DNA from: Pseudomonas fulva
GTDB lineage: Bacteria; Pseudomonadota; Gammaproteobacteria; Pseudomonadales; Pseudomonadaceae
Direction of reading: 5' to 3'
NCBI RefSeq assembly: GCF_015680705.1
Contig: NZ_JADNYP010000009.1
Coordinates: 124,001-188,000, forward strand
DNA: 64,000 nt
The notes beneath the pieces were generated by a model, which saw nothing but the letters and a program-made list of their open reading frames with translations, was not told the origin of the DNA and searched no databases. The first letter of the stretch is position 1; every line of letters starts with the position of its first letter. Positions 26,172-42,509 of this stretch are shown here, piece after piece. The translations under genes were made by a program, and so were the position numbers.

Positions 26172-28658
26172 TCAATCGCGTGGGCCGCCGGGTGCAATCA
26201 CTTCCCGGGAACCATTGCTGTTCATCGGGGTGACCACGCCGGCCATTTCCATCGCCTCGATCATGCGCGCGGCGCGGTTGTAACCGATCTTGAGCTTGCG
26301 CTGCACGGCGGAGATCGAAGCGCGGCGGCTTTCCAGAACGAACTGCACGGCTTCATCGTACAAGGCATCGGTCTCGGAGTCTTCGCCGTCGCCGCCTCCG
26401 GCGCCACCACCGTCGAAGCCGCTGCCGGCTTCCTCGACCCCATTGAGGATGTCGTCGTTGTAGTCCGGCGCGCCGCGCAGCTTCCAGGCCTCGACCACGC
26501 GGTGAACCTCGTCGTCGGACACGAAAGCACCATGCACCCGGATCGGCAGGCTGGTGCCCGGTGGCATGTAGAGCATGTCCCCGTGACCGAGCAGCTGCTC
26601 GGCGCCGCCCTGGTCGATGATGGTCCGCGAATCGATCTTGCTCGATACCTGGAAGGCCATGCGCGTGGGAATGTTGGCCTTGATCAGGCCGGTGATCACG
26701 TCGACCGACGGCCGCTGGGTCGCCAGGATCAGGTGGATGCCGGCGGCTCGGGCCTTCTGGGCGATACGGGCGATGAGCTCCTCGACCTTCTTGCCGACGA
26801 TCATCATCATGTCGGCGAACTCGTCGACCACCACCACGATGGTTGGCAGGGTCTTGAGCACCGGCGGCTCGTCATCCATGCTCTCGCGGCGATACAGCGG
26901 ATCGGCGATCGTCTCGCCGGCGTCCTGGGCATCCTTGATCTTGCGGTTGAAGCCGGCCAGGTTGCGCACGCCCATGGCAGCCATCAGCTTGTAGCGCCGC
27001 TCCATCTCGGCCACGCTCCAGCGCAGCGCGTTGGCGGCATCCTTCATGTCGGTGACCACCGGGCAAAGCAGGTGGGGGATGCCTTCGTAGATCGACAGCT
27101 CGAGCATCTTCGGGTCGATCATGATCAGGCGGGCCTCCTGCGGGCTGGACTTGAACAGGATCGACAGGATCATGGCGTTCACGCCCACCGACTTGCCGGA
27201 ACCGGTCGTACCGGCGACCAGCAAGTGCGGCATCTTGGCCAGGTCGGTGATGACCGGCTTGCCACCGATGTCGTGGCCCAGGGCCAGGGTGACCGGCGAT
27301 TTCGCCTCGTCGTAGGGCGCCGAGGACAGCACTTCCGAGAAGCGCACCATCTGGCGATTCTCGTTGGGAATCTCGATACCTACGGTGGTCTTGCCCGGGA
27401 TCACCTCGACCACCCGCACGCTGGTCACCGCCAGGGAACGGGCAAGGTCCTTGGCCAGGTTGGAAATGCGACTGACCTTGACCCCGGCGGCCGGCTGGAT
27501 TTCGTAGCGGGTGATCACTGGCCCTGGATGGATCGAGTCCACGGAGACCTCGACCCCGAACTCCTTGAGCTTGATTTCCAGCAACTGGCCGACGCCAGCC
27601 AGCGACTCTGGCGAATACTCGATCTTCTTCTGCTCGGCGGGATCGAGGATGGAAATCGATGGCAACGTGCCTTCTACGGCACTGTCGACGAAGACCGGAG
27701 CGGGCTTTTCCTTCTCGATGCGCTTGCTCGGCTCGGCTGTCCTGGCGGTCGGCGGCACGATGACAGGCGCGGGGGCAGGCTGTGGCTGGGGCCGGGCCGG
27801 TGGCGCGGCGACGGGCCGGGTCGAAGCCTCGTCGGGCTCGACGACACGCTCCCGCGGCCTGGGCTGCTCGCGCTTCTCTTGCGCCGACTGCATCGGCTGC
27901 ATCGGCTGCACCGACGCAGGTGCCGGTGCGACAGGACGAGCCACCGGCTCGCGCCGCGGGGCCGGCTCGTCCACCTCGCGCAACTGGGCGACCAGGCGCT
28001 TGCGCTCGTTGCGCGCTTCCCACCAGCGACTGGCTGCCCCACGCACCAGCTCGAACAGGTCCAGGGTGAGCTTGCCGGTCAGGTCCATCACCTTGAACCA
28101 GGACAGGTCGGTGAAGACCGTCAGGCCGAACAGGAACAAGGCGATGAACACCAGGGTACTGCCCTGCACGTTCAACAGGTTGCGCGCCAGGTCGCCCAGG
28201 CTTTCGCCCAGGGCGCCGCCTGCGGAGAACGGCAGGCCCGCCGGCGGATGGAAGTGGATGTGCGCCAGCGCGGCGCCCGACAGCACCAGGAACACCAGGC
28301 CAATCATGCGCCAGGAAATCAGCCAGCCACTCCACTGCCATGGCTGGTGGCGTTCGCGGAAGATCTGCCAGGTCTTGACCGCCAGCAACAGTGGAAAGAT
28401 ATAGGCGAAATAGCCGAGCACCATGAACAGGATGTCGGCGAAGTAGGCCCCGGCCCGGCCAGCGGCGTTCTGCACCTGGTCGACGTTGCTGGTGTGGCTG
28501 AACCCTGGGTCTGCCGTGTCGTAGGTCAGCAGCGCCATCCACAGGTACAGGCACAATGCACCCACGGCAATCAGCGCACCTTCCTTGAGGCGATAATGCA
28601 GATGCTGCCGCCACTGGGGCACGGGCAGAGGGGTCGGAGAGGTGGTGGATTTCTTCAA
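26172..28658 (-). CDS. ftsK: DNA translocase FtsK
   Basis: An 828-residue septal DNA pump. The N-terminal ~190 residues contain four membrane helices. A linker rich in Pro, Arg and Glu (about 215-330) follows. The motor domain has Walker A ([17 protein letters not shown]) and Walker B ([13 protein letters not shown]). The last ~65 residues are the winged-helix gamma domain ([28 protein letters not shown]) that reads KOPS sites and activates XerCD at dif. It is the first gene of the leftward operon to cysG and divergent from aat. Confidence 0.97.
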   Translation of the reverse strand: MKKSTTSPTPLPVPQWRQHLHYRLKEGALIAVGALCLYLWMALLTYDTADPGFSHTSNVDQVQNAAGRAGAYFADILFMVLGYFAYIFPLLLAVKTWQIFRERHQPWQWSGWLISWRMIGLVFLVLSGAALAHIHFHPPAGLPFSAGGALGESLGDLARNLLNVQGSTLVFIALFLFGLTVFTDLSWFKVMDLTGKLTLDLFELVRGAASRWWEARNERKRLVAQLREVDEPAPRREPVARPVAPAPASVQPMQPMQSAQEKREQPRPRERVVEPDEASTRPVAAPPARPQPQPAPAPVIVPPTARTAEPSKRIEKEKPAPVFVDSAVEGTLPSISILDPAEQKKIEYSPESLAGVGQLLEIKLKEFGVEVSVDSIHPGPVITRYEIQPAAGVKVSRISNLAKDLARSLAVTSVRVVEVIPGKTTVGIEIPNENRQMVRFSEVLSSAPYDEAKSPVTLALGHDIGGKPVITDLAKMPHLLVAGTTGSGKSVGVNAMILSILFKSSPQEARLIMIDPKMLELSIYEGIPHLLCPVVTDMKDAANALRWSVAEMERRYKLMAAMGVRNLAGFNRKIKDAQDAGETIADPLYRRESMDDEPPVLKTLPTIVVVVDEFADMMMIVGKKVEELIARIAQKARAAGIHLILATQRPSVDVITGLIKANIPTRMAFQVSSKIDSRTIIDQGGAEQLLGHGDMLYMPPGTSLPIRVHGAFVSDDEVHRVVEAWKLRGAPDYNDDILNGVEEAGSGFDGGGAGGGDGEDSETDALYDEAVQFVLESRRASISAVQRKLKIGYNRAARMIEAMEMAGVVTPMNSNGSREVIAPGGPRD

Positions 28659-29006
28659 AACGCGTCTATTCCTGCGCTCGCTGCGCGTCCAAGAGTGATC
28701 GACCCAAACGAACAGTCAATGAATCACTACTTTTAACATTACTACCCGCCAGTCGTCATGGCGCAATGCCAGCCAAGGAAGCAACCAGCGGCGGTCGGCC
28801 CATGGCTGTAATTTGAGCATGCATTTTCTTCCATGACAAAGGCTTATGCTGTGTTTTTGCACAGGTGTGACAGCAAGTCCGCCAGCAAGTTGCGCCAGCA
28901 TGCCTTCGTGCCCCGCGCCTGGTGGCCACCAATGCCTGCCTGGAGATTGACCTGCGCGCACGCGCAGGCCATGCTCGCCCCACCCCTCCCCCACCGCAAA
29001 AAGACC
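28659..29006. other. Divergent intergenic region between ftsK and aat
   Basis: No supportable gene was seen in these 348 bases. An 8-bp GC hairpin (CCTGCGCG/CGCGCAGG near 28951-28968) is present. A frame continuing upstream of aat has no family character. Promoters for both genes must lie here but I cannot place them with confidence. Confidence 0.5.
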
Positions 29007-29687
29007 ATGCTGACCTGGCTCAATCGCGACACGTTCGACTTCCCGCCCCTGCACAAGGCCCTGCACGAGCCGAACGGCTTGCTGGCCGCTGGCGGCGATC
29101 TCAGTCCCGAGCGCCTCATCCACGCCTATCGACACGGCTGCTTCCCCTGGTTCCAGGAAGGCCAGCCGGTGCTGTGGTGGTCGCCCGATCCACGCACGGT
29201 ACTGTTCCCCGACGAGCTGCACGTTTCCCGCTCGCTCGCCAAGCTGCTGCGCCAGCAGCGCTACCAGGTCAGCTTCGACACCGATTTCCCGGCCGTGATC
29301 GCCGGCTGCGCGGCGCCGCGCGACTATGCCGATGGCACCTGGATCACCGAGCAGATGCAGGCGGCGTACTGCCAGCTGCACCGCCAGGGGGTTGCTCACT
29401 CGGTCGAGGTCCGGCAACAGGGCGAACTGGTAGGCGGCCTTTACGGCCTGGCCATGGGCAGGCTGTTCTTCGGCGAATCGATGTTCAGTCGTGCCGACAA
29501 CGCCTCCAAGGTCGGATTCGTGACCTTGGTCGAGCATCTCCGGCAGGCCGGGTTCGTGCTCATCGACTGTCAGATGCCGACCGACCATCTGCGCAGCCTC
29601 GGTGCCCGCTCCATCGACCGGGCGGATTTCGCCACCTACCTGGCACGCCATCTCGATCAGCCGGCCACCGTCAACTGGGCCTGCTAG
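29007..29687 (+). CDS. aat: Leucyl/phenylalanyl-tRNA-protein transferase
   Basis: A 226-residue enzyme of the Aat family. The motifs [26 protein letters not shown] and the [16 protein letters not shown] segment are diagnostic, and [21 protein letters not shown] continues the catalytic core. It transfers Leu or Phe from tRNA to N-terminal Lys or Arg of proteins, creating destabilising residues. ATG 29007 begins the conserved protein; upstream in-frame codons are not homologous. It is 56 bases upstream of bpt, and ClpS/ClpA, which recognise its products, are encoded just beyond. Confidence 0.95.
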   Translation: MLTWLNRDTFDFPPLHKALHEPNGLLAAGGDLSPERLIHAYRHGCFPWFQEGQPVLWWSPDPRTVLFPDELHVSRSLAKLLRQQRYQVSFDTDFPAVIAGCAAPRDYADGTWITEQMQAAYCQLHRQGVAHSVEVRQQGELVGGLYGLAMGRLFFGESMFSRADNASKVGFVTLVEHLRQAGFVLIDCQMPTDHLRSLGARSIDRADFATYLARHLDQPATVNWAC

Positions 29688-29743
29688 GCGAGTTCTCCCA
29701 GCTGGCATACACTAGAGGGCAACGTCTTGCCGAGGGGTCGACC

Positions 29744-30451
29744 ATGACAGAGCTGGCGCGCTTGAAGTTCTATGCCACTCAGCCCCATTCCTGCAGCTAC
29801 CTGCCCGAGGAGCAAGCCACCACGCTGTTCCTCGATCCCAGCCAGCCGATGGACGTGCATGTCTATGCCGATCTGTCCGAAATGGGCTTTCGCCGCAGCG
29901 GTGACCATCTTTATCGTCCGCACTGCCAGAACTGCAACGCCTGCGTGCCGGCTCGGATCCCCGCCGCCCGCTTCATCCCCAGCCGGCAGCAGAAACGCAT
30001 CCTCAAGCGCAATGCCGACCTGGTAGTGACAGCCGCGCGCCCGGCCTTCAAGGAAGAATACTTCGATCTGTACCGCCGCTATATCGAACAGCGACACTCC
30101 GATGGTGACATGTACCCTCCCAGCCGCGACCAGTTTTCGACGTTCCTGGTGCGCGACCTTCCGTTCTCCTGGTTCTACGAGTTTCGCCTGGACGGCCACC
30201 TCATGGCGGTCGCGGTATGCGATCTCCTGCCTAACGGGCTGTCGGCGGTCTACACGTTCTACGAACCGCAAGAAGAACGGCGCAGCCTGGGTCGCTTCGC
30301 CATTCTCTGGCAGATCACCGAAGCGCTGCGCCAGGACCTGGATGCCGTCTACCTGGGCTATTGGATCAAGAACTGCAAGAAGATGAACTACAAGACCCAG
30401 TACCGTCCGATCGAGCTGCTGATCAATCAGCGCTGGGTCAGCCTCAACTGA
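29744..30451 (+). CDS. bpt: Aspartate/glutamate leucyltransferase (Ate-family)
   Basis: A 235-residue protein of the arginyl-tRNA-protein transferase fold, bacterial leucyl type (Bpt). The cysteine set CSYLPEEQ and CQNCNACVP, expected to bind metal or an iron-sulfur cluster, is intact, and [27 protein letters not shown] and the [13 protein letters not shown] tail complete the family. It adds Leu to N-terminal Asp or Glu. ATG 29744 starts at GAGGGGTCGACC. It sits between aat and infA on the same strand. Confidence 0.94.
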   Translation: MTELARLKFYATQPHSCSYLPEEQATTLFLDPSQPMDVHVYADLSEMGFRRSGDHLYRPHCQNCNACVPARIPAARFIPSRQQKRILKRNADLVVTAARPAFKEEYFDLYRRYIEQRHSDGDMYPPSRDQFSTFLVRDLPFSWFYEFRLDGHLMAVAVCDLLPNGLSAVYTFYEPQEERRSLGRFAILWQITEALRQDLDAVYLGYWIKNCKKMNYKTQYRPIELLINQRWVSLN

Positions 30452-30456
30452 AATCC

Positions 30457-30486
30457 TTGGCTTGATCCGCAGTTTTCGGGCATAAT
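30457..30486 (+). promoter_or_regulatory. Candidate infA promoter
   Basis: TTGGCT (30457-30462) and CATAAT (30481-30486), 18 bases apart, lie just after the bpt stop codon and 69 bases before the infA start, a reasonable sigma-70 promoter with a moderate-length leader. Confidence 0.4.
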
Positions 30487-30554
30487 CCACGCCACTTTTT
30501 TACCTGACGCGCTGTCGTGTCGGGCGATCACTGGATTACCGAGGGCTCTACTGC

Positions 30555-30773
30555 ATGTCGAAAGAAGACAGCTTCGAAATGGAAGGCACTGTCGTCGACA
30601 CCCTGCCCAACACCATGTTCCGTGTGGAGTTGGAAAACGGGCACGTCGTAACCGCGCATATCTCCGGCAAGATGCGCAAGAACTACATTCGTATTCTGAC
30701 CGGTGACAAGGTCCGGGTGGAACTGACCCCCTACGACCTCAGCAAGGGCCGCATCACCTACCGCGCCCGCTAA
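30555..30773 (+). CDS. infA: Translation initiation factor IF-1
   Basis: A 72-residue S1-fold protein, the standard length. It begins [20 protein letters not shown] and contains [33 protein letters not shown], typical of IF-1. It occupies the ribosomal A site of the 30S subunit during initiation. It is followed by a strong hairpin terminator and faces clpA, an arrangement common in gamma-proteobacteria. Confidence 0.98.
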
Positions 30774-30782
30774 GTCGCTGTC

Positions 30783-30818
30783 AAAAAGAAGCCCGGCCAA
30801 TGTGCCGGGCTTCTTTTT
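30783..30818. terminator. Bidirectional terminator between infA and clpA
   Basis: A 15-bp perfect stem, arms 30783-30797 and 30804-30818, has GCCCGGC at its core and A5/T5 flanks, so it can terminate infA rightward and clpA leftward. It lies 9 bases after infA and 100 bases after the clpA stop. Confidence 0.92.
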
Positions 30819-30850
30819 GGCTGCAAGACATGGACCATGCGCTACAAGCA

Positions 30851-30908
30851 AGAGCGGGAGTGCGGCGCCGATCCGTTTTTGCTTGCAGCTTGCCGCCAGG
30901 GGCCTGCC
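30851..30908 (+). repeat. Intergenic repeat, copy A
   Basis: GCGGCGCCGATCCGTTTTTG, then CTTGCAGCTTGCCGCC, resembles copies B (36851-36898) and C (39161-39210, opposite strand). The shared core is a GCGGCGGC run, a CGCTTTTGCTTGC box and a GC-rich end. It lies between the infA terminator and clpA. Confidence 0.45.
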
Positions 30909-30919
30909 ACTTACGCGGC

Positions 30920-33190
<2,271 letters not shown>

Positions 33191-33219
33191 AGCTTCACCT
33201 CATACCCAAGTGGTCGGCG

Positions 33220-33582
33220 TTAACCGTCCTTCTCGATTTCACAGAGTAGCGGATGCTGGCTTTCCCTGGCGTACTGGTTGACCTGCATGGCCTTGGTTTC
33301 GGCGATGTCGCGGGTAAACAATCCGCACACGGCCCGTCCCTCGGTATGGACGGTCAGCATGATCTTGGTCGCCAGCTCGCGGTTCAGACTGAAGAACGTC
33401 TCGAGCACCTCGACGACGAAATCCATCGGTGTGTAGTCATCGTTGAACAATACCACCTTGTACATGGGTGGCGCCTGCAGGATCGGCTTGGATTCCTGGA
33501 CTGCCAGGCCGGAACCGTCGTCCTCATGCGACTGCGGGCGATCCTGATTGAATGTTAGTCGAATCTGGCTGAATGCATGCAT
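33220..33582 (-). CDS. clpS: ClpS adaptor protein
   Basis: A 120-residue ClpS protein. A flexible N-terminal tail precedes the core beginning [24 protein letters not shown], in which NDD forms part of the N-degron pocket, and continues through [23 protein letters not shown]. It binds the ClpA N domain and selects proteins with Leu, Phe, Trp or Tyr at the N terminus. ATG 33582 begins the family sequence. It is upstream of clpA on the same strand, and divergent from cspD. Confidence 0.97.
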   Translation of the reverse strand: MHAFSQIRLTFNQDRPQSHEDDGSGLAVQESKPILQAPPMYKVVLFNDDYTPMDFVVEVLETFFSLNRELATKIMLTVHTEGRAVCGLFTRDIAETKAMQVNQYARESQHPLLCEIEKDG

Positions 33583-33809
33583 GGAAAGAATTTCATCACA
33601 TCGACAGGTTAAGGTTGTGGGTTGACCGCAAAAGGCCGCCGACGACGCAGCTGCCACGTGACCTTGACTATCGGCTAAAGGGTGTTACAACCAATAAGAG
33701 CCCACCGTGGTCAATAAAGATCCGCGCGGTCGACCAGATTTTTCACAGGTTCGAATGCGGATGACGTCGATGATACTCCAGTGATGGAGCCTTTGCAGAG
33801 GACATAAGG

Positions 33810-34067
33810 ATGGCAACCGGCAAAGTCAAGTGGTTCAACAATGCCAAGGGCTACGGCTTCATCAATGAAGAAGGCAAGGCCGACGAGGATTTGTTCGCTC
33901 ATTATTCAGCTATCCGGATGGACGGTTACAAGACCTTGAAGGCCGGACAGCCCGTGACCTTCGACATCATCCAGGGTCCCAAGGGGCTGCATGCGGTGAA
34001 CATCCAGAGCGCCTCGGCGGACATCGCCGCCCCGGCGCTGGCTCCGGCCCGCACCGCCGAAGCCTGA
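33810..34067 (+). CDS. cspD: Cold shock domain protein CspD
   Basis: An 85-residue protein with a 67-residue cold-shock domain carrying RNP-1 (KGYGFI) and RNP-2 (DLFAHYSAI), plus an Ala/Pro-rich C-terminal tail. CspD in E. coli binds single-stranded DNA and inhibits replication in stationary phase; the same position beside clpS-clpA is conserved in Pseudomonas. AGAGGACATAAGG precedes the ATG. The length and tail fit CspD rather than CspA. Confidence 0.92.
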   Translation: MATGKVKWFNNAKGYGFINEEGKADEDLFAHYSAIRMDGYKTLKAGQPVTFDIIQGPKGLHAVNIQSASADIAAPALAPARTAEA

Positions 34068-34229
34068 GACGTCTCTTCTGCATGCGCCTGTCACGACCGG
34101 CCGCCCACCAGTGGGTCGGCCGGCCTGCTCCGCCAGTTGGCATGCTGGCCTGCCATGGCCGATCCCTGCATCGCCCAACCGAAACGCCACTCGCCCGACC
34201 GCTGCCACCCCCCTACACTTTGGTCTTAT

Positions 34230-34248
34230 AAACGAACCGATATCGTTT
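34230..34248. promoter_or_regulatory. Inverted repeat upstream of the idh promoter
   Basis: AAACGA (34230-34235) and TCGTTT (34243-34248) are perfect 6-bp arms with 7 bases between. They lie just upstream of the idh promoter candidate and could be an operator. Confidence 0.3.
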
Positions 34249-34252
34249 CGCC

Positions 34253-34283
34253 TTGCTGATTACGACGAAGGGTTTGGTATACT
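34253..34283 (+). promoter_or_regulatory. Candidate idh promoter
   Basis: TTGCTG (34253-34258) and TATACT (34278-34283) have 19 bases between them, slightly wide. The -10 is good. Transcription from here would give a leader of about 235 bases before the idh start. Confidence 0.4.
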
Positions 34284-34403
34284 CCAGCCCTGACCGCAGG
34301 GTCACCAAGACGAGCCCGTGAAGCAGGCGGCTCGCCTTTCGGCCCTCGCCGGCCAGCAAAGCCTGGGCTGTTACCGCATCCCAGCCGTTTGACGCTCGAC
34401 TGA

Positions 34404-36749
<2,346 letters not shown>

Positions 36750-36850
36750 GACTCGCTCGAGCAACAGCAAGGACCCCGGCCACGCACCGGGGTTCGTGCT
36801 TTCCGGGCCTCGGGTTGGCTGGCGGCAGGTCCGGATCCGGTTCGCCACAG

Positions 36851-36898
36851 CGCCAGGCGGCGGCAGACTCGCTTTTGCTTGCGGCTCGCAACCTGCCA
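36851..36898 (+). repeat. Intergenic repeat, copy B
   Basis: CAGGCGGCGGC, then two bases, then ACTCGCTTTTGCTTGCGGC closely matches the reverse complement of copy C at 39161-39210 and more loosely copy A. It sits between idh and nudJ, just upstream of the nudJ ribosome site. Confidence 0.5.
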
Positions 36899-36918
36899 CC
36901 CTTAAGGAGAACGAACGA

Positions 36919-37359
36919 ATGTCCTGGCACCCTCACATCACCGTCGCCACCGTCATCGAAGACCAGGGCCGGTTCCTCATGGTCGAGGAATTCAAGGCAG
37001 GCAAGCCTGTCTTCAACCAGCCTGCCGGGCATCTGGAGCCGGACGAAACCCTGCTCCAGGCAGCGCTGCGCGAAACCCTCGAGGAGACCGCCTGGGAAGT
37101 CGAGCTGACCGGCGTGGTGGGCATCTACCTGTACACCGCGCCGAGCAATGGCGTGACCTACCAGCGCATCTGCTTCGCCGCGCGCCCGCTGCGCCGGCAG
37201 GCCGGGCGCGCCCTGGACAGCGACATCGTGCGCGCCGTCTGGCTCAGCCGTGACGAACTGCTCGCCGAGCCTTCACGCTGGCGCAGCGAGCTGGTCCCGC
37301 GCTGTATCGACGATTACCTGGCAGGCCCGCTGCACAGCCTGGCGCTGCTGCGTGACTGA
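36919..37359 (+). CDS. nudJ: Nudix hydrolase, NudJ type
   Basis: A 146-residue Nudix protein. The Nudix box is GHLEPDETLLQAALRETLEETAWEV, intact in its REU-EE core, although the residue after EET is Ala rather than the usual Gly. The order nudJ-mnmA-hflD-purB is that of E. coli, where NudJ hydrolyses hydroxymethylpyrimidine pyrophosphate and similar substrates. AAGGAGAACGAACG before the ATG fixes the start. Specificity in this species has not been shown. Confidence 0.85.
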   Translation: MSWHPHITVATVIEDQGRFLMVEEFKAGKPVFNQPAGHLEPDETLLQAALRETLEETAWEVELTGVVGIYLYTAPSNGVTYQRICFAARPLRRQAGRALDSDIVRAVWLSRDELLAEPSRWRSELVPRCIDDYLAGPLHSLALLRD

Positions 37360-37416
37360 CGAGGATGGCCTGGGCCTGATAGAATCGGCGCTTTTCCCAG
37401 ATACACACCGGTAGCC

Positions 37417-38541
37417 ATGACCAGCCCAGCACTCAAAGACCCCGCCAAGACCCGTGTCATCGTCGGCATGTCCGGCGGCGTGGACTCCTCCGTCTCCGCC
37501 TTGCTCCTGCTCGAGCAGGGCTACCAGGTGGAAGGCCTGTTCATGAAGAACTGGGAAGAGGACGACGGCACCGAATACTGCACTGCCCGCGAGGATCTGG
37601 CCGATGCCCAGGCCGTTTGCGATCGCATCGGTATCAAGCTGCACACGGCCAATTTCGCCGCCGAATACTGGGACAACGTGTTCGAGCACTTCCTCGAGGA
37701 ATACAAGGCAGGCCGCACGCCGAACCCGGACATCCTCTGCAACCGCGAGATCAAGTTCAAGGCGTTCCTCGAGTATGCGCTGTCCCTGGGAGCCGACCTG
37801 ATCGCCACGGGGCACTATGTACGCCGCCGCGACACCAGCGACCAGACCCAGCTGCTCAAGGGCCTGGACCCGAACAAGGACCAGAGCTACTTCCTGCACG
37901 CCGTCGGCGGCCAGGAAATCGCCCGTACGCTGTTCCCGGTCGGTGAACTGGAAAAGCCCCAGGTGCGCGCCATCGCCGAGAAGCACGGCCTGGCCACGGC
38001 CAAGAAGAAGGACTCGACCGGCATCTGCTTCATCGGCGAGCGACGCTTCAGCGATTTCCTCAAGCAATACCTGCCCGCGCAGCCTGGCGACATCGAAACG
38101 ACCGACGGCGAGGTCATCGGCCGTCATCACGGCTTGATGTACCACACCATCGGCCAGCGCCAGGGCCTGGGCATCGGCGGGATGAAGGATGCCGGCGACG
38201 AACCCTGGTACGTGCTGGAGAAAGACCTGGCGCGCAACGTGCTGATCGTCGGCCAGGGCAATGAGCATCCGTGGCTGTTCGCCCGCGCACTGCTGGCCTC
38301 GGAAATCTTCTGGGTCAATCCGCTCGACCTGTCCGAGCCGCGCCGCCTGACCGCCAAGGTACGCTATCGCCAGGCCGACCAGGCCTGCACCCTGGAACGC
38401 ACGGCCGACGGCTACCGCGCCGTGTTCGACGAGGCCCAGCGTGCCGTCACTCCCGGGCAGTCGGTGGTGTTCTATGACGGCGAGGTATGCCTGGGGGGCG
38501 GTGTGATCGAAGCCGCCGAACCTTGGAGCCCACGCGCATGA
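37417..38541 (+). CDS. mnmA: tRNA-specific 2-thiouridylase MnmA
   Basis: A 374-residue enzyme. The PP-loop SGGVDSS is at 19-25, and the catalytic cysteines are in [12 protein letters not shown] and [13 protein letters not shown]. It uses ATP and a persulfide sulfur, delivered by TusE, to make 2-thiouridine at position 34 of tRNA-Lys, -Glu and -Gln. A possible -10 element TAGAAT lies at 37380-37385. The stop overlaps the hflD start (ATGA), so the two are coupled. Confidence 0.97.
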   Translation: MTSPALKDPAKTRVIVGMSGGVDSSVSALLLLEQGYQVEGLFMKNWEEDDGTEYCTAREDLADAQAVCDRIGIKLHTANFAAEYWDNVFEHFLEEYKAGRTPNPDILCNREIKFKAFLEYALSLGADLIATGHYVRRRDTSDQTQLLKGLDPNKDQSYFLHAVGGQEIARTLFPVGELEKPQVRAIAEKHGLATAKKKDSTGICFIGERRFSDFLKQYLPAQPGDIETTDGEVIGRHHGLMYHTIGQRQGLGIGGMKDAGDEPWYVLEKDLARNVLIVGQGNEHPWLFARALLASEIFWVNPLDLSEPRRLTAKVRYRQADQACTLERTADGYRAVFDEAQRAVTPGQSVVFYDGEVCLGGGVIEAAEPWSPRA

Positions 38542-39158
38542 ACCAGACCCAGGAGCAACTGGTCGCGCTGGGTGGAGTGTTCCAGGCCGCGGTACTGGTC
38601 GATCGCATCGCCCGCACCGGCCAGGCCAGCGAAGCCGACATCGGCTGCATGCTCGGCAGCCTGCTGGTACGCGACCCCAAGGACACCCTGGAAGTCTTCG
38701 GCGGCGACGACCTCAACCTGCGCGACGGCTACCGGGCGCTCATCGGCGCCCTCGAGCGCGACCCCAGCAGCCTGCAGCGCGAGCCGCTGCGCTACGCCCT
38801 GTCCATGCTCGGGCTCGAGCGACACCTGGCCAAGCGTGCCGACATGCTCGAAACCATCGGCAACCGGCTGCCGCAGATCCAGTCCCAGGCAGACCATTTC
38901 GGCCTGGTTCACGACAACGTCATCGCCTCCAGCGGGGCTCTCTACCAGGACACCCTGAGCACCCTGCGCCAGCGCATCCAGGTGCATGGCGACATGCGCT
39001 TCCTGCAGCAGGCCGGCAACGCCTCGAAGATTCGCGCCCTGCTGCTGGCCGGCATCCGCGCCGCGCGGCTATGGCGCCAGCTGGGCGGCCACCGCTGGCA
39101 GCTGATCTTCAGTCGTCGCAAGCTGCTCAACGAGCTGTACGGGATGATGCGGGCCTGA
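38538..39158 (+). CDS. hflD: HflD family protein
   Basis: A 206-residue helical protein of the HflD (YcfC) family. The region [28 protein letters not shown] and the [26 protein letters not shown]-like middle are conserved. In E. coli HflD was reported to interact with lambda CII, and the cellular role is unclear. It overlaps mnmA by four bases and purB follows 207 bases later. Confidence 0.93.
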   Translation: MNQTQEQLVALGGVFQAAVLVDRIARTGQASEADIGCMLGSLLVRDPKDTLEVFGGDDLNLRDGYRALIGALERDPSSLQREPLRYALSMLGLERHLAKRADMLETIGNRLPQIQSQADHFGLVHDNVIASSGALYQDTLSTLRQRIQVHGDMRFLQQAGNASKIRALLLAGIRAARLWRQLGGHRWQLIFSRRKLLNELYGMMRA

Positions 39159-39160
39159 GG

Positions 39161-39210
39161 CGGGGCAGGCTGCAGGCAAAAGCGAGTTCGCCGCCGCCTG
39201 TCGTTGCGCC
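39161..39210 (-). repeat. Intergenic repeat, copy C
   Basis: On the minus strand CAGGCGGCGGC, then two bases, ACTCGCTTTTGCCTGCAGC matches copy B at 36851-36898. A related GCTTGAAGCTTG / GCTTGCAGCT pair lies further along the same gap (39254-39293). All are in the hflD-purB intergenic region. Confidence 0.5.
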
Positions 39211-39269
39211 TACGCAAGGCTGGAACCTGCCGCCCAACCAACGCCATTGCAAATCGGCTTGAAGCTTGA

Positions 39270-40736
<1,467 letters not shown>

Positions 40737-40753
40737 CCTGCGCCCTGCGTTCG

Positions 40754-40778
40754 ACGCCCGGCTCAGCCGGGCGTTTTT
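40754..40778 (+). terminator. Rho-independent terminator of purB
   Basis: Stem ACGCCCGGC (40754-40762) and GCCGGGCGT (40766-40774) with a 3-base loop, then TTTT, 17 bases after the purB stop. Confidence 0.93.
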
Positions 40779-40817
40779 ATTCCAGCTTGAAAATCAAGTT
40801 CTTTCAATAGGTTGAAC

Positions 40818-41984
40818 ATGAATCCCGATACTCCACTTCAGCTTCTGGGTGGGCTGACCGCTCGCCAATTCCTGCGCGACTACTGGCAGAAGAAGCCCTT
40901 GCTGGTCCGCCAGGCCTTCACCGACTTCGAAAGCCCCATCGATCCAGACGAGCTGGCCGGCCTGGCGCTGGAGGAAGAAGTCGAGTCGCGCCTGGTCCTG
41001 GAGCATGGCGAGCGCCCCTGGGAGCTGCGTCGCGGCCCGTTTGCCGAAGACGCCTTCGCCGACCTGCCGGAGCGCGACTGGACGCTGCTGGTGCAGGCAG
41101 TCGACCAATTCGTGCCGGAGGTAGCCGAGCTGCTCGAACACTTCCGCTTCCTGCCCAGCTGGCGTATCGACGATGTGATGATCAGCTTCGCCGCCCCTGG
41201 CGGTAGCGTCGGGCCGCATTTCGACAACTACGATGTGTTCCTGCTGCAAGGCGTGGGCAAGCGCAACTGGAAGATCGGCCAGGTCTGCGACAGCGACAGC
41301 CCGTTGCTCGAGCATGCCGACCTGCGCATCCTGGCGGACTTCGAGCAGAGCGCCGAGTGGACCCTGGAGCCGGGCGACATGCTCTACCTGCCGCCGCGCC
41401 TGGCGCATTATGGCGTGGCCGAGGACGATTGCCTGACCTACTCGGTCGGTTTCAGGGCGCCGAGCGCGGCCGAAGTGCTGACCCATTTCACCGATTTCCT
41501 CAGCCAGTTCCTGCCGGACGAAGAGCGCTACAGCGACGCGGACGCCGAGCCGGTCCGCGACCCGCACCAGATCCAGCACGACTCGCTCGACCGCCTCAAG
41601 GCCCTGCTCGACGAGCACATGAATGACGAGCGACTGCTGCTGACCTGGTTCGGCCAGTTCATGACCGAACCTCGCTATCCGGAGCTGGTCAGCGGCGAGC
41701 CGCTGTCCGAGGAGGAGCTGATCGATACCCTGGAGCAGGGTGCGATCCTGATCCGCAACCCCAGCGCACGCCTGGCCTGGTCGGAAGTCGACGACAACCT
41801 GCTGCTGTTCGCCAGCGGCCAGAGCCGCCTGTTGCCGGGTCATCTTCGCGAGCTGCTCAAGCTGATCTGCGCGGCCGACGCTCTGCATGTGGAGAACATC
41901 GCGCAGTGGTTGGGCGACGAAGACGGCCTGACCTTGCTGTGCGAACTGGTCAAGCAAGGCAGCCTGGGATTCGCCAATGAATAA
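40818..41984 (+). CDS. roxA: Ribosomal oxygenase RoxA (YcfD-like), L16 arginine hydroxylase
   Basis: A 388-residue cupin (JmjC-like) 2-oxoglutarate/Fe(II) oxygenase. The facial triad is formed by His and Asp in GPHFDNYDVFLLQ and by a His in the LAHYGVAE segment. The N-terminal LGGLTARQFLRDYWQKKPLLVRQA is typical. The C-terminal dimerisation and winged-helix regions follow. It hydroxylates an arginine of ribosomal protein L16. ATG 40818 was chosen. It overlaps the GNAT gene by 8 bases. Confidence 0.92.
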   Translation: MNPDTPLQLLGGLTARQFLRDYWQKKPLLVRQAFTDFESPIDPDELAGLALEEEVESRLVLEHGERPWELRRGPFAEDAFADLPERDWTLLVQAVDQFVPEVAELLEHFRFLPSWRIDDVMISFAAPGGSVGPHFDNYDVFLLQGVGKRNWKIGQVCDSDSPLLEHADLRILADFEQSAEWTLEPGDMLYLPPRLAHYGVAEDDCLTYSVGFRAPSAAEVLTHFTDFLSQFLPDEERYSDADAEPVRDPHQIQHDSLDRLKALLDEHMNDERLLLTWFGQFMTEPRYPELVSGEPLSEEELIDTLEQGAILIRNPSARLAWSEVDDNLLLFASGQSRLLPGHLRELLKLICAADALHVENIAQWLGDEDGLTLLCELVKQGSLGFANE

Positions 41985-42426
41985 GATCAGCGTACGCCTG
42001 GCCGACTGGCAAAAGGACAATGCCGCCATCCGGCGTATTCGCGAGGCCGTGTTCGTTGCCGAGCAGCATGTGCCACCGGAGCTGGAGTGGGACGCCGAAG
42101 ATCCGACCGCCGTGCATTTCCTGGCCCTGGAAGGCGACTATCCGATCGGTACCGCGCGCCTGCTCGCCGACGGCACCATCGGGCGCGTATCGGTACTCAA
42201 GGACTGGCGCGGCCTGAAGGTGGGCGACGCGCTGATGCGGGCGGCAATCCTCGAGGCACAGCAACGCGGGCTCGAGCAGCAGATGCTCAGCGCCCAGGTA
42301 CATGCCACCGCCTTCTATCAAAGGCTGGGCTTTCGCGTAGTCAGCGAGGAATTCCTCGAAGCAGGCATTCCCCATGTAGACATGCTCCGCGACGACCTGG
42401 CCCTGCCGGACAGCCCAGGCGTCTGA
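41977..42426 (+). CDS. GNAT-family N-acetyltransferase
   Basis: A 149-residue acetyltransferase of the ElaA/GNAT type. The core contains IRRIREAVFVAEQHVPPELEWD and IGRVSVLKDWRGLKVGDALM, the acetyl-CoA binding motif region, and ends HVDMLRDDLALPDSPG. The substrate is unknown. It overlaps the roxA stop by 8 bases (ATGAATAA), so it is translationally coupled with roxA. A GC-rich hairpin (GACCAGCCCGC/GCGGGCTGGTC) follows without a T run. Confidence 0.83.
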   Translation: MNKISVRLADWQKDNAAIRRIREAVFVAEQHVPPELEWDAEDPTAVHFLALEGDYPIGTARLLADGTIGRVSVLKDWRGLKVGDALMRAAILEAQQRGLEQQMLSAQVHATAFYQRLGFRVVSEEFLEAGIPHVDMLRDDLALPDSPGV

Positions 42427-42509
42427 CCTGGACAACGACAGACCAGCCCGCATTGGCGCGGGCTGGTCTGCTGGCGTTGCGGCTGCGTCAGGCTCGGCCA
42501 CCAGCGAAG

